Shown: positions 48,397-58,794, counted from the stretch's first letter. The stretch is 64,000 nucleotides of DNA from Pseudomonas viridiflava (GCF_900583165.1 NZ_UTKY01000031.1:124001-188000); one strand, 5' to 3'. A program made the numbers and translations. The notes: a model not told the origin generated them from the letters alone.

Positions 48397-48882
48397 ATGC
48401 CTTCGTTCGACGTGGTATCCGAACTGGACAAACACGAAGTCACCAACGCCGTCGAGAACGCCGTCAAGGAACTGGACCGCCGCTATGACTTGAAAGGCAA
48501 GGGCAGCTTCGAATTCAAGGAAAAGGAACTGACCGTCAACCTGACCGCTGAAGCCGATTTCCAGCTGGAAGCGATGATCGAGATCCTCAAGCTGTCGCTG
48601 GTCAAGCGCAAGATTGACGCTCAGTGCCTTGAAATCAAGGACGCCTACGCCTCCGGCAAGCTGATGAAGCAGGAAGCCGTGCTCAAGGAAGGTATCGACA
48701 AAGAGCTGGCGAAGAAAATCGTCGCCCACATCAAGGATGCCAAGCTTAAAGTTCAGGCTGCCATCCAGGGTGAGCAGGTGCGTGTCACCGGCAAGAAACG
48801 TGACGACCTGCAAGACGCCATCGCGGCCCTGCGCGCCAAGACCTTCGACATGCCGCTGCAGTTCAATAACTTCCGCGACTGA
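48397..48882 (+). CDS. yajQ: YajQ family nucleotide-binding protein
   Basis: The 161-residue cytoplasmic protein has two ferredoxin-like halves: [15 protein letters not shown] at the N-terminus and [24 protein letters not shown] at the end. YajQ homologues bind c-di-GMP in Xanthomonas and Pseudomonas and act as transcription co-factors. TTGGAGAAATGAC precedes the ATG. It is divergent from the panE-like gene. Confidence 0.95.
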   Translation: MPSFDVVSELDKHEVTNAVENAVKELDRRYDLKGKGSFEFKEKELTVNLTAEADFQLEAMIEILKLSLVKRKIDAQCLEIKDAYASGKLMKQEAVLKEGIDKELAKKIVAHIKDAKLKVQAAIQGEQVRVTGKKRDDLQDAIAALRAKTFDMPLQFNNFRD

Positions 48883-48937
48883 TGGCACCTTTGGGAACCT
48901 GCGGGGGTTTTTGACGTCCCACGCCCCAGACCCTGCG

Positions 48938-48977
48938 CCCACCATTGAGCCCTACGGGGCTCAATTGCGTTAGTGGG
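48938..48977 (+). promoter_or_regulatory. Hairpin in the mscS leader
   Basis: ATTGAGCCC-TACG-GGGCTCAAT is a perfect 9-bp stem with a tetraloop, nested in an outer CCCAC/GTGGG pair. No T run follows, so it is not a standard terminator; it lies 31 bp before the mscS start. Confidence 0.5.
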
Positions 48978-49007
48978 TGTTCAATTGCGTTTCACAGGAG
49001 AAAGTAG

Positions 49008-49850
49008 ATGGATATGAACGCTGAAATGGATCACTTGATCAAGACGTCCCAGTCATGGATTCCGATGATCATGGAATACGGCAGCCGTGTACTGCTGGCC
49101 GTCCTGACCCTCGCCATCGGCTGGTGGCTCATCAACATGTTGACCAATCGCGTAGGGCGCTTGCTGGCGCTGCGTAATGCGGACATGGCCCTGCAACACT
49201 TCATCACCAATTTGGCCAACATCGCGCTCAAAGTGATGCTGATGGTCAACGTGGCCTCGATGATCGGTGTGGCGACGACCTCGTTCGTTGCTGCCATCGG
49301 TGCCGCTACCCTGGCCATCGGCCTGGCTCTGCAAGGCAGCCTGGCGAACTTTGCCGGTGGCGTGCTGATCCTGCTGTTCCGCCCGTTCCGCATTGGTGAC
49401 TGGATTGAAGCCCAAGGCACTTCGGGTACCGTGGACAGCATCCAGATCTTCCACACCGTGCTGCGCACCGGGGACAACAAGACGGTCATCATTCCAAATG
49501 GCAGTTTGTCCAATGGCATCATCACCAACACTAACCGCCAGCCAACCCGCAAAGTCGTGTTTGATGTGGGTGTGGACTACGAGGCAGATCTGCAAAAAGC
49601 CCGTGAAGTGTTGCTCGAATTGGCCAAAGACCCACGTGTATTGACCGACCCGGGCGCGGTGGCGGTAGTGTCGACCTTGGGTGATAGCTCGATTACCGTG
49701 TCCCTGCGCTGCTGGACCAAGACGGCGGATTATTGGGACGTGATGTTCATGTTGAACGAACTTGCACGGGATCGCTTGAAAGCGGCGGGCATTGATATCC
49801 CGTTTCCACAGCGAGTTATTCGTGTCATGCAGGAAACAGCAGGAAAGTGA
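49008..49850 (+). CDS. mscS: Small-conductance mechanosensitive channel MscS
   Basis: The 280-residue inner-membrane channel has TM1 near 25-47, TM2 near 68-88 and the pore-lining TM3 with the Gly/Ala-rich A-A-T-L-A-I-G-L-A-L-Q-G-S-L-A-N-F (about 96-112), then a cytoplasmic beta domain and cage. It releases solutes on hypo-osmotic shock. CAGGAGAAAG precedes the ATG. A strong shared terminator follows. Confidence 0.95.
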   Translation: MDMNAEMDHLIKTSQSWIPMIMEYGSRVLLAVLTLAIGWWLINMLTNRVGRLLALRNADMALQHFITNLANIALKVMLMVNVASMIGVATTSFVAAIGAATLAIGLALQGSLANFAGGVLILLFRPFRIGDWIEAQGTSGTVDSIQIFHTVLRTGDNKTVIIPNGSLSNGIITNTNRQPTRKVVFDVGVDYEADLQKAREVLLELAKDPRVLTDPGAVAVVSTLGDSSITVSLRCWTKTADYWDVMFMLNELARDRLKAAGIDIPFPQRVIRVMQETAGK

Positions 49851-49945
49851 TGGCGATAAATTTGGCTGATAGGTCAGGTTTATAACGGCGGGATTAATCT
49901 CGTTAGTTAGCTTGCTAGTTATTTGATTGCTGTAACGATACTGTA

Positions 49946-49990
49946 ATAAAAAAGCCGCCCCCTTATTCGCAAGGGGGCGGCTTTTTGTTT
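49946..49990. terminator. Bidirectional terminator between mscS and oprD-like gene
   Basis: AAAAAGCCGCCCCCTT-ATTCGC-AAGGGGGCGGCTTTTT is a perfect 16-bp stem with T runs both ways, between converging genes. Confidence 0.95.
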
Positions 49991-50032
49991 TAAGGCCGAA
50001 GCCTTAAGTCATCGTTGTAGTCAGTTAGCTGA

Positions 50033-51349
50033 TTACAAGATGTTCAGCGGGTACTGGGCGATCAGACGCAGTTCGTCGATCGACGAAGAACCGTAGTAAA
50101 CGCCATCGGACGAACGATAGGTGGCTTGACGCACACGCAGGCTCAGGTCTTTGGCCGGGCCGCTCTGGATGACGTACTTGGCTTCCAGGTCGCGTTCCCA
50201 CTCTTTGCCGTTGCTGGTGTCTGCCATGTTCGCGCCGCTACCGGTGATGTAGCGAGCCATGAAGCTCAGACCAGGAACGCCAAAGGTTGCCATGTTGATG
50301 TCGTAACGAGCCTGGTAGGACTTCTCGCCTTCGGCGTTGAAGTCGGAACGGGCAACGGAGTTAGCGAGGAAGACAGTACCGCCGCCGTCAACGCCGTAGG
50401 CATAGTCGCCGTCGCCGCTAACTTTCTGTGCCGCCAGGGTGAAGGTGTGTGCACCGATGGTGTACGCGCCTTGCAGGCTAAACGCGCGGTTGTCGATCTT
50501 GGTGCGTTCGCCCAGTGGCAATTCCCAGTCTTTGTAGGCACGGGCCAGGCCATCACCGGTACTCTTGGTATCGTAGATGTTGAAGTCCAGAGCGAAAGAC
50601 TGGTCGTCGCTAATGGCGTGGGTCCAGTTGACGTTGCTGTAGTACTTGCGGAAGTAATCTTCGGTTTTGGCGTAGTACAGGCTTGCGGTCAGTTCTGGAG
50701 TGAACGAGTAGACGCCGCCAACGAAGTCAGTCTTGGTCAGGCCGAGGCTGTCATGATAGGTCTGGGCTTGCGACACGCTGGAAGTGAAGTGACCACCTTC
50801 CAACTTAAGGCCCTTGATCTCGTTGCTGGTAATCGAGATCCCTTGTGGCAGTTCCGGCAGCAAACGGCTGTCGTCGGAAGCGTACACAGGCGCAGTCGTG
50901 TATTGATCGCCGATTTTCAGGACCGTATCGGAGATACGGAACTTGATGGCGGCGCCACCTTTGGAGTAGTCATCCTGGGAGCGGCCGTCGGAGCCTTCCG
51001 GGAACAAACCTGTGCCAACGCGGCCCTTGCCGCTGTCCAGTTTCACGCCCAGCAGGCCGATGACGTCGACACCGACACCGATGGTGCCTTGGGTAAAGCC
51101 CGACTCATACAGCGCGTTGAAGCCCAGGCCGGATTCTTCGGAACGGCTTTGGCGCTTGCCATTGATGGTGTTGTAGCCTTCCAGCGGCTCGTTGCGATAG
51201 TCACGGCTGAAGTACAGCGCACGGGTATTGATGCCGAAGGTGCTGTCTTCGATAAAGCCCTTGGAATCATCCTGGGCGGAGGCCATTGCAAACTGCGAGG
51301 TGCCTGCTGAAACAGCCAGGGCGATCATGCTCCACTTCATCACGCGCAT
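50033..51349 (-). CDS. OprD-family outer-membrane porin
   Basis: The 438-residue protein has a signal peptide (about 1-25, A-M-A-S-A cleavage) and the OprD N-terminal pattern F-I-E-D-S-T-F-G-I-N-T-R-A-L-Y-F-S-R-D (about 32-50), then an 18-strand barrel ending Q-Y-P-L-N-I-L. OprD channels carry amino acids, small acids or aromatic compounds; the specific substrate is not clear. The last residue is Leu, not the usual Phe, which is common in this family. The ATG follows AAAGGAG. Confidence 0.92.
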   Translation of the reverse strand: MRVMKWSMIALAVSAGTSQFAMASAQDDSKGFIEDSTFGINTRALYFSRDYRNEPLEGYNTINGKRQSRSEESGLGFNALYESGFTQGTIGVGVDVIGLLGVKLDSGKGRVGTGLFPEGSDGRSQDDYSKGGAAIKFRISDTVLKIGDQYTTAPVYASDDSRLLPELPQGISITSNEIKGLKLEGGHFTSSVSQAQTYHDSLGLTKTDFVGGVYSFTPELTASLYYAKTEDYFRKYYSNVNWTHAISDDQSFALDFNIYDTKSTGDGLARAYKDWELPLGERTKIDNRAFSLQGAYTIGAHTFTLAAQKVSGDGDYAYGVDGGGTVFLANSVARSDFNAEGEKSYQARYDINMATFGVPGLSFMARYITGSGANMADTSNGKEWERDLEAKYVIQSGPAKDLSLRVRQATYRSSDGVYYGSSSIDELRLIAQYPLNIL

Positions 51350-51919
51350 CGTGATTTGCTCCTTTGGTTTTAGGAAGAGTACTGCCGTCCCACCTGTATT
51401 TTTGTCTGGGCGGCTCTTTCTTTTTGTGTCGGCGCAAAGTTATATCACGCTGACAATATTGGCGATACTTGACCAACTTTCCTTTCAGCTTCTTTACGAG
51501 CGGGTCGTAAATTGCTATGTCCGTGTCGCAATTTCACAGCCTCAACTGTAGCGAGGCTGACAACTTCAATACTGTTTTGAATCATTAAAAGAACGCCTGA
51601 GGCATCACTTTCAAAGTTTCAAATCTTCCTGAGTGCGTATTGAACCGCTGTTGCATTTCATCGCGGAGCACCCGCTTCCATTCGGGGCTGTTGCCGACGA
51701 TAGGGGGATGAATGCAACAAGCGCGCCCAAACCGGTAACGGAATGTCATTTTTTCGTGAAAAATGTTCAGGCGGCGTGAAAACCGCATAAGCGCGGGGTT
51801 TTTACGCCGATTGGTTTGGCCCTGATGAGCATTTTCTGTAGCTGCCTGGTGGGACATAAATGCGCAACCTATGAAAAACGTTACCCGTTCACCCCTTACG
51901 GTGGGTAAACGGCGGATCT
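51350..51919. other. Intergenic region upstream of the porin gene
   Basis: This region of about 570 bp is AT-richer than its neighbours. It should carry the porin promoter and leader. A 125-codon open frame (51585-51962, minus) is unconvincing: no ribosome site, no family sequence and an overlap with a better frame. No RNA motif is recognisable. Confidence 0.6.
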
Positions 51920-52168
51920 CTATGAGGCGTGGTGGGTCATTTTGGTGCAGGCCCTTGAACATGCCTCGCGTTTCAATGATGGCTCAATGCCTTGATTGGT
52001 GAGGCCTCTGTATCGGGCTTCTTGCAACAGCTTTTCAATCTCGACCTGCACAATGGCAGGTGGGTTGGACAATGAGCGTAGTTGAAAAACGTGTCCGTCT
52101 CGAAATGGTGCGTTTTTTTCGTCCTGCCATGCGACGGCGCAGATAGGCCAGCGTGAAGCCTCAGTCAT
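51920..52168 (-). CDS. Small hypothetical protein, uncertain
   Basis: The 82-residue frame begins M-T-E-A-S-R-W-P-I-C and contains a plausible amphipathic helix V-Q-V-E-I-E-K-L-L-Q-E-A-R-Y. It has normal coding-like composition and would be divergent from the HIT-protein gene. There is no clear ribosome-binding site and no recognised family, and the C-terminal part (A-C-T-K-M-T-H-H-A-S) is unusual. I keep it as a candidate only. Confidence 0.4.
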   Translation of the reverse strand: MTEASRWPICAVAWQDEKNAPFRDGHVFQLRSLSNPPAIVQVEIEKLLQEARYRGLTNQGIEPSLKREACSRACTKMTHHAS

Positions 52169-52219
52169 TCGCAGGTATGCTTGCGCCTTGAACCTGACCT
52201 GCCGAACGGAGTGCCTGCG

Positions 52220-52645
52220 GTGTTCGCCTTAGATCAACGCCTTCAACAAGACACAGTGGTTATCGGGGACTTCCCCTTGAGCCGCCTGCTGCTGTCCAAC
52301 GACTCGAACTACCCCTGGTTCATCCTGGTGCCGCGTATCAACGCTATCAGCGAAGTGTTTCAGCTGGATGTCGCCGACCAACAGCGGTTATGGCAAGAAA
52401 CCACCACCTTGGCGCAACTGCTGAATGAAGGCCTGGCTGCCGACAAGATGAATATTGGCGCCTTGGGCAACGTGGTCAGCCAGCTTCATGTACACGTGAT
52501 TGTGCGCAAGCGTGACGATGCGGCCTGGCCTGCGCCGGTATGGGGTAAGCACCCGGCCAAGCCTTACAGCGACGTGCAAGTGAGTGCGATCCGCGCACGC
52601 CTGCGCGAGTTGTTGCCCGCCGACTTCATCTTTACCCAGGGTTGA
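52220..52645 (+). CDS. HIT-domain (histidine triad) protein
   Basis: The 141-residue nucleotide-binding hydrolase-fold protein has the HIT core N-V-V-S-Q88-L-H90-V-H92-V-I-V. The first triad residue is Gln, so the motif is Q-x-H-x-H rather than H-x-H-x-H. It starts M-F-A-L-D in the family-normal way from a GTG at 52220, with GGAG 8 bases upstream. A slyX gene follows 3 bp later, likely co-transcribed. The substrate is unknown. Confidence 0.88.
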   Translation: MFALDQRLQQDTVVIGDFPLSRLLLSNDSNYPWFILVPRINAISEVFQLDVADQQRLWQETTTLAQLLNEGLAADKMNIGALGNVVSQLHVHVIVRKRDDAAWPAPVWGKHPAKPYSDVQVSAIRARLRELLPADFIFTQG

Positions 52646-52648
52646 ATT

Positions 52649-52855
52649 ATGGATTTGCAAGATCGCGTCACCGACCTGGAAAGCCGTCTGGCTTTTCAGG
52701 ACGACACCATCGAGACCCTCAATGACATCCTCGTCACCCAGCAGCGGACCGTCGAGCGCTTGCAATTGCAGATGACGGCGCTGCTCAAGCGCCAGGAAGA
52801 GATGGGCGGCCAGTTCGAAACATCTGAAGAAGAAGCACCGCCGCCGCACTACTAA
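52649..52855 (+). CDS. slyX: SlyX family protein
   Basis: The 68-residue coiled-coil protein runs [20 protein letters not shown] and ends P-P-P-H-Y, the typical SlyX length and tail. Its molecular role is unknown. It begins three bases after the HIT gene stop. A terminator follows. Confidence 0.93.
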   Translation: MDLQDRVTDLESRLAFQDDTIETLNDILVTQQRTVERLQLQMTALLKRQEEMGGQFETSEEEAPPPHY

Positions 52856-52880
52856 ATAAGGGCATTAATATAAAGGCAAT

Positions 52881-52922
52881 AAAAAACCGCGATCCAGTCA
52901 GCGCTGGGTCGCGGTTTTTTTT
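52881..52922. terminator. Bidirectional terminator between slyX and the cold-shock gene
   Basis: AAAAACCGCGATCCA pairs with TGGGTCGCGGTTTTTTTT across an 8-nt loop, with one or two mismatches in the stem, between converging genes. Confidence 0.85.
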
Positions 52923-52938
52923 TGCTACGAGGCTGGGA

Positions 52939-53541
52939 TCAGCGACGCGGCAGTGCTGCGATCACGTCTTCGGCCTGCAGGCCTTTGTCGCGATTCATCA
53001 CGGAGAACTCCACGCGCTGGCCTTCCACCAGGACGCGATGGCCTTCGCCGCGAATGGCCCGGAAGTGGACGAAGATATCGTCGCCCGAATCACGGGAAAT
53101 AAAGCCGAAGCCTTTGGAGGTGTTGAACCACTTGACGGTACCGGTATCCCGATTGGTCATGTCGTAGTTTTGCGACGAGGCCGCAGGGGACGAACGGTAG
53201 AAGCTGATGGCCAGGTGAAGAACGATGGCGACCACAGCGATCACCAGGCTGAGCAGGATGGCCGGGTGGCCGCCGACTTCAGGCATGGGTGCCAGGAGGG
53301 TGAGGGTTTGTACGACAACAGTCAGCACCAACAGCGCACTGACCAGGTTTTGCAGTTGATGACGTGTGCCTTTGTTCCAGTAAGGAATCACCGGTGCCAG
53401 CGTCAGGTTAAGAAGGCCGAACAAGGCCAGGTACAGAGCGTCGTGTTGTTCCAGGTAGGGAGGGCTTCCCTGTTGCAAGCTCGGTATAAAGGACAGCAGC
53501 AAAGCTGCAACGCCCGTTAGCAGGTGGACGATTTTCAACAT
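52939..53541 (-). CDS. Membrane-anchored cold-shock-domain protein
   Basis: The 200-residue protein has three to four hydrophobic helices in the first 115 residues (about 3-20, 33-53, 65-85, 92-112), then a C-terminal cold-shock domain (about 130-198) with RNP1 K-G-F-G-F-I and RNP2 D-I-F-V-H-F. Nucleic acid binding at the inner membrane is suggested. The fused form is less usual than the soluble 70-residue CspA type. A 430-bp gap lies upstream. Confidence 0.9.
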   Translation of the reverse strand: MLKIVHLLTGVAALLLSFIPSLQQGSPPYLEQHDALYLALFGLLNLTLAPVIPYWNKGTRHQLQNLVSALLVLTVVVQTLTLLAPMPEVGGHPAILLSLVIAVVAIVLHLAISFYRSSPAASSQNYDMTNRDTGTVKWFNTSKGFGFISRDSGDDIFVHFRAIRGEGHRVLVEGQRVEFSVMNRDKGLQAEDVIAALPRR

Positions 53542-53970
53542 TTTGATTAACTCACGTTAAGACGGATCACGAGGAAGAGCTGACGGGCACGGTTCGCTTC
53601 TGAACAATTGAAGGCGTTGGGCACGTGCACGGGTATCAGCCTATGGCGCTGGCGCGAAAAGTAACGGCAGCGACACGCCGCCTATTTAACAGCAAAGGCT
53701 GTGCCTACTCAAATCAAGCCGTTACAGGCATTGGGCGGGGTAGGGCATTTCTGCAGCAAACGCTTGTCCTAGAGAGGTGCAGGTGTTTTACCTGACTTGC
53801 TGGTGAGATTTCCTACACCCCTCAGAGGCTTGCCTGTCGTTGGCTTGGACGCCGGGTAGGGGCGATTTGTCGCAGATTGCCTGGGCTTATGGGGCGGCGC
53901 GTTACCGGCACTCTTGCTAGAGTGGTCCTGCACCTGATCAATGAATACTCGTCAATTGAAGGGGAAAAAC
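53542..53970. other. Intergenic region between the cold-shock and Dps genes
   Basis: This divergent 429-bp region must contain the promoters of the two flanking genes. A short pairing CCTAC (53811) with GTAGG (53856) is visible but weak. I see no gene, terminator or known RNA here. Confidence 0.6.
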
Positions 53971-54444
53971 ATGGCAATCGATATTGGTATCAGTGAAGAA
54001 GACCGTAAATCCATCGTCGATGGGCTTTCACGGCTGCTGTCCGATACCTACGTGTTGTATCTGAAGACCCACAACTTCCATTGGAACGTCACGGGCCCGA
54101 TGTTCCGCACGCTGCACTTGATGTTTGAAGAGCAGTACAACGAGCTGGCGCTGGCGGTGGACTCCATTGCCGAGCGTATCCGCGCCTTGGGTTTTCCGGC
54201 GCCTGGCGCTTATTCGATCTACGCGCGACTGTCTTCCATCAAGGAAGAAGAGGGCGTGCCCAGTGCTGAGGAAATGATCAAGCAGTTGGTCGCAGGCCAA
54301 GAGGCCGTTACTCGCACCGCGCGGGGTATTTTCCCGCTGCTTGATAAGGTCAGTGATGAACCGACTGCCGACCTGCTGACCCAGCGCATGCAGGTTCACG
54401 AGAAAACCGCGTGGATGCTGCGGTCCCTGCTCGAAAACCAATAA
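53971..54444 (+). CDS. dps: Dps-family ferritin-like protein
   Basis: The 157-residue four-helix protein oxidises iron with peroxide and protects DNA. Its ferroxidase residues are in [10 protein letters not shown] (about 34-43) and D-S-I-A-E-R-I (about 64-70). The ATG at 53971 follows GAAGGGG; an ATG ten codons upstream is less likely. It stands alone, with a terminator after it. Confidence 0.93.
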   Translation: MAIDIGISEEDRKSIVDGLSRLLSDTYVLYLKTHNFHWNVTGPMFRTLHLMFEEQYNELALAVDSIAERIRALGFPAPGAYSIYARLSSIKEEEGVPSAEEMIKQLVAGQEAVTRTARGIFPLLDKVSDEPTADLLTQRMQVHEKTAWMLRSLLENQ

Positions 54445-54456
54445 TCGTCCGCCCGC

Positions 54457-54486
54457 AGCGGCGCCTTCTTGGCGCCGCTCGCTTGT
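54457..54486 (+). terminator. Hairpin terminator after dps
   Basis: AGCGGCGCC-TTCTT-GGCGCCGCT is a perfect 9-bp stem 12 bp past the stop, with a weak T-containing tail CGCTTGTTT. Confidence 0.7.
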
Positions 54487-54624
54487 TTCCGTGCATTTCC
54501 TGGCGTTGTCCTACGCCTATAAACTCCCCGTCTTCTGGCTGTGCTTGTCTGCCTGCTGTTTTATAGGACCATCGTCCAGTGGGATGCCCCATGGACTGCT
54601 GTTTGGCAATGGAGTGTCAGGTGT

Positions 54625-54954
54625 ATGTCGCGCGCAACAGGTAGTGGAGTAGTGGAAGCCGGTGGTTTCCATAAGTTGAAGGTCGACCCTTTTACACGGG
54701 GGTTCGACATGGGGTTGGCCAGGCCATTGTCTCGATCGGTAAGGCTCAATGGGTTTTCCACCTGTTTGAGGCTTGAGCAGATCTATTGGAATATCCTCAC
54801 GGAAATCGCCAGGCTCAATGCCTGTTCCGTGAGTGCCTTGCTGTCTTATGTCGATCGGGAAGTGCACTTGCGCTACGGCGGCGTGAAAAACTTCAGCGGG
54901 CTGGTCAGGGTGGTCTGTGTGGTTCACTTGCTCAAAGGCCGTGTTGAACCCTGA
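54625..54954 (+). CDS. Ribbon-helix-helix domain protein
   Basis: The 109-residue protein has a basic N-terminus and a C-terminal R-S-V-R-L-N-G-F-S-T-C-L-R-L-E-Q-I-Y-W (about 39-57) that reads as a ribbon-helix-helix strand and helix of the RHH_4 type, then A-C-S-V-S-A-L-L-S-Y-V-D-R-E. These bind DNA or act as small regulators; no target is visible. The ATG at 54625 follows GGAG; a longer frame upstream has no support. It lies alone between dps and the FmdB gene. Confidence 0.78.
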   Translation: MSRATGSGVVEAGGFHKLKVDPFTRGFDMGLARPLSRSVRLNGFSTCLRLEQIYWNILTEIARLNACSVSALLSYVDREVHLRYGGVKNFSGLVRVVCVVHLLKGRVEP

Positions 54955-55124
54955 CCTAACAAGCGGTCCCGGTGCTCGTCCACTGCCCCGGTGGGTGAGG
55001 CACCGGGTAGAAAGCCGGCTGCGCTGCCTCGATTTACCAGATATAATCCCGCGCTTTGCTGCGCATGCCGGGCCTGCCCCGAAACAGGCGTAGCGCAGTA
55101 ACGTTCGATCGCCGAGACATCGCC

Positions 55125-55346
55125 ATGCCCATGTACGACTATCAATGTGCTTCCTGTGGTCATCAGTTGGAAGCCATTCAGAAGATCAGCGCAGCGCCGC
55201 TGGTCGATTGCCCGGCCTGCCAGGCGCCGGAACTCAAGAAGATGTTGTCCATGCCAGGCTTCCGCCTGAGCGGCAGCGGCTGGTACGAAACCGATTTCAA
55301 GACCGGCGCGAAGAAGAATATCGCGGGCGGCGACAAAGCAGACTGA
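55125..55346 (+). CDS. FmdB-family zinc-ribbon protein
   Basis: The 73-residue protein begins M-P-M-Y-D-Y-Q-C8-A-S-C11-G with a second pair C29-P-A-C32, a compact zinc ribbon, then L-S-G-S-G-W-Y-E-T-D-F-K and a lysine-rich tail. FmdB proteins are small regulators of unknown detail, commonly just upstream of aspS as here. The ATG at 55125 fits the family start. Confidence 0.9.
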   Translation: MPMYDYQCASCGHQLEAIQKISAAPLVDCPACQAPELKKMLSMPGFRLSGSGWYETDFKTGAKKNIAGGDKAD

Positions 55347-55454
55347 GTTGAACTCTACGCGCAGGCTCCTGCATTATCCGTCCCCTGCTTTTAATGTACG
55401 GTGACGAGGCAGGCCTCCACCGAATTTCGAATTACGAGAAGTGAAACCACTACC

Positions 55455-57230
55455 ATGATGCGCAGCCATTATTGCGGCCAACTGAACGAGACCCTGGATG
55501 GTCAGGAAATCACCCTTTGCGGATGGGTTCACCGTCGCCGCGACCACGGCGGGGTAATCTTCCTCGATATCCGTGATCGTGATGGTCTGGCCCAAGTGGT
55601 GTTCGACCCGGACCGCGCTGAAAGCTTCGCCGCCGCCGACCGCGTGCGCAGCGAATACGTGGTCAAAATCACCGGCAAGGTTCGCCTGCGTCCGGCCGGT
55701 GCCGTGAACAAGAACATGGCGTCCGGCGGCATTGAAGTGCTGGGCTATGAGCTGGAAGTGCTGAACGAGTCGGAAACCCCGCCGTTCCCACTCAATGAAT
55801 ATTCCGACGTCGGCGAAGAAACCCGCCTGCGCTACCGCTTCCTGGACCTGCGTCGTCCGGAAATGGCCGAGAAGCTGCGCCTGCGTTCGCGCATGACCAC
55901 CAGCATCCGCCGCTTCCTCGACGAGAACGGCTTCCTGGACGTTGAAACGCCGATCCTGACCCGGGCCACCCCGGAAGGCGCGCGTGACTACCTGGTGCCA
56001 AGCCGTACTCACGCCGGTTCGTTCTTTGCCTTGCCGCAATCGCCACAGCTGTTCAAGCAACTGCTGATGGTGGCCGGCTTCGATCGCTACTACCAGATCG
56101 CCAAGTGCTTCCGCGACGAAGACCTGCGCGCCGACCGCCAGCCGGAATTCACCCAGATCGACATCGAGACCAGCTTTCTCGATGAAAAAGAGATCATGGG
56201 CCTGACCGAGCAGATGATCCGCAACCTGTTCAAGGAAGTACTGGACCTGGAGTTCGGCGATTTCCCGCACATGACCTTCGAAGAAGCCATGCGCCGCTAC
56301 GGTTCCGACAAGCCAGACCTGCGTAACCCGCTGGAACTGGTCGACGTGGCTGACCAACTCAAGGAAGTCGACTTCAAGGTGTTCAGCGGCCCGGCCAACG
56401 ACCCTAAATGCCGTATCGCCGCACTGCGTGTGCCTGGCGGCGCGAGCATGCCGCGCAAACAGATCGACGACTACACCAAGTTCGTTGGTATCTACGGTGC
56501 CAAGGGCCTGGCGTACATCAAGGTCAACGAGCGCGCCAACGGTGTTGACGGCCTGCAATCGCCAATCGTTAAAAACATCCCGCTGGACAACCTGAACGCG
56601 ATCCTCGATCGCGTCGGTGCAGTCGATGGCGACATCGTGTTCTTCGGCGCCGACAAGGCCAAGATCGTCAGCGAAGCCCTGGGCGCGCTGCGTATCAAGC
56701 TGGGTCACGACCTGAACTTGCTGACCTGCGAATGGGCGCCGATGTGGGTTGTTGACTTCCCGATGTTCGAAGAGAACGACGACGGTAGCTTCAGCGCCTT
56801 GCACCACCCGTTCACCGCGCCGAAGTGCTCGCCGGCCGAGCTGGAAGCCAACCCGGCTGGCGCTCTGTCCCGCGCCTACGACATGGTGCTCAACGGCACT
56901 GAGCTGGGTGGCGGTTCGATCCGTATCCACCGCAAAGAGATGCAGCAAGCGGTCTTCCGCCTGTTGGGCATCAACGAAACGGAACAGGAAGAGAAATTCG
57001 GCTTCCTGCTCGACGCCCTGAAATACGGCGCGCCGCCTCACGGTGGTTTGGCGTTCGGTCTGGACCGTCTGGTCATGCTGATGACCGGCGCCCAGTCGAT
57101 CCGTGAAGTGATTGCCTTCCCGAAAACCCAGAGTGCTGCGGACGTGATGACCCAAGCTCCGGGTGTGGTGGATGCCAAGGCGCTGCGCGAGCTGCACATT
57201 CGTTTGCGCGAAACGCCGAAGGCTGAGTAA
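55455..57230 (+). CDS. aspS: Aspartyl-tRNA synthetase
   Basis: The 591-residue class IIb synthetase has an N-terminal OB-fold anticodon domain (about 1-110, with [13 protein letters not shown]), motif 2 [11 protein letters not shown] (about 214-224), a bacterial insertion domain and motif 3 G-L-A-F-G-L-D-R-L (about 530-538). In Pseudomonas the enzyme is usually non-discriminating. ATG at 55455 or 55458 is possible. A TTCG-loop terminator follows. Confidence 0.97.
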   Translation: MMRSHYCGQLNETLDGQEITLCGWVHRRRDHGGVIFLDIRDRDGLAQVVFDPDRAESFAAADRVRSEYVVKITGKVRLRPAGAVNKNMASGGIEVLGYELEVLNESETPPFPLNEYSDVGEETRLRYRFLDLRRPEMAEKLRLRSRMTTSIRRFLDENGFLDVETPILTRATPEGARDYLVPSRTHAGSFFALPQSPQLFKQLLMVAGFDRYYQIAKCFRDEDLRADRQPEFTQIDIETSFLDEKEIMGLTEQMIRNLFKEVLDLEFGDFPHMTFEEAMRRYGSDKPDLRNPLELVDVADQLKEVDFKVFSGPANDPKCRIAALRVPGGASMPRKQIDDYTKFVGIYGAKGLAYIKVNERANGVDGLQSPIVKNIPLDNLNAILDRVGAVDGDIVFFGADKAKIVSEALGALRIKLGHDLNLLTCEWAPMWVVDFPMFEENDDGSFSALHHPFTAPKCSPAELEANPAGALSRAYDMVLNGTELGGGSIRIHRKEMQQAVFRLLGINETEQEEKFGFLLDALKYGAPPHGGLAFGLDRLVMLMTGAQSIREVIAFPKTQSAADVMTQAPGVVDAKALRELHIRLRETPKAE

Positions 57231-57270
57231 GGCTGCTGCGTGAAAGCGCACTGAGGTTTACGCAGTCTAA

Positions 57271-57298
57271 AAAGGCGCATCTTCGGATGCGCCTTTGC
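57271..57298 (+). terminator. Rho-independent terminator after aspS
   Basis: AAAGGCGCATC-TTCG-GATGCGCCTTT is a perfect 11-bp stem with a UUCG tetraloop, 40 bp after the aspS stop. Confidence 0.88.
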
Positions 57299-57365
57299 GT
57301 TAAAGGACTACATCTCGCCTGGGGCGAGGTTGATCAAGGTTTCTACAGAATTTCGGAGTTGTGTT

Positions 57366-58112
<747 letters not shown>

Positions 58113-58133
58113 AGGATGGATACAGATCCAAAA

Positions 58134-58220
58134 GTGGGAGGGGGCTTGCCCCCGATAGCGGTGGTTCAGTCGATGATAAGTAACTGACACACTGCCATCG
58201 GGGGCAAGCCCCCTCCCACA
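58134..58220. repeat. REPIN: two inverted REP elements
   Basis: GTGGGAGGGGGCTTGCCCCC and its inverse flank a spacer with partly paired AGCGGTGGTTCAGT and ACTGCCAT. It lies between yebC and ruvC. Confidence 0.92.
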
Positions 58221-58269
58221 TTGGACCTTCCCGGTATCAAAAAATGTGTTTACCCAACCCGCAGGCGTT

Positions 58270-58794
58270 ATGACTTTAATCCTAGGTATCGACCCCGGTT
58301 CGCGCATCACCGGTTTTGGCGTGGTGCAACAGACCCCGCGTGGCTGCATTTATGTCGCCTCCGGCTGCATCCGCACCGGCGCGGGCGAGTTGGCCGAGCG
58401 CCTGCAGATTGTCTATCGCGGCGTGCGTGAAGTGATCCAGACCTACGGCCCAGTGACCATGGGCATCGAAAAAGTCTTTATGGCAAAGAACGCCGACTCG
58501 GCGCTCAAGCTCGGCCAGGCCCGTGGCGCCGCTATCGTTGCAGGTGCTGAAGAGGGTATGGAAATCGCCGAATACACCGCGACCCAGGTTAAACAGGCCG
58601 TGGTCGGCACCGGTGCGGCCAACAAAGAGCAGGTGCAGATGATGGTTATGCACATGCTCAAACTCACCTCAAAACCGCAAATCGACGCCTCCGACGCCCT
58701 GGCCATTGCCATTTGCCATGCCCATACCCGGTCCAGCTTGTTGCCCCACGGCTTGGGCACGGCACGCAGTCGTGGCGGGCGCCTGCGTCTCTGA
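58270..58794 (+). CDS. ruvC: Holliday junction resolvase RuvC
   Basis: The 174-residue endonuclease cuts Holliday junctions. The acidic active site is seen in L-G-I-D8-P-G-S-R, in T-M-G-I-E-K-V-F (Glu about 67) and in D-A-S-D-A-L-A-I-A (about 138-146). The ATG at 58270 gives the family start M-T-L-I-L-G-I-D. It is the first gene of ruvCAB. Confidence 0.96.
   Translation: MTLILGIDPGSRITGFGVVQQTPRGCIYVASGCIRTGAGELAERLQIVYRGVREVIQTYGPVTMGIEKVFMAKNADSALKLGQARGAAIVAGAEEGMEIAEYTATQVKQAVVGTGAANKEQVQMMVMHMLKLTSKPQIDASDALAIAICHAHTRSSLLPHGLGTARSRGGRLRL

Noticed and set aside
51886..51912. TTACCC ... GGGTAA pairing as a possible RNA hairpin
   Set aside because: Alternative pairings compete and no terminator tail or conserved partner is seen.
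51585..51962. 125-codon minus-strand frame in the long gap
   Set aside because: No ribosome-binding site, no motif, overlaps a slightly better frame; composition is not coding-like.
55374..57251. 625-codon frame antisense to aspS
   Set aside because: Shadow of a highly biased housekeeping gene.
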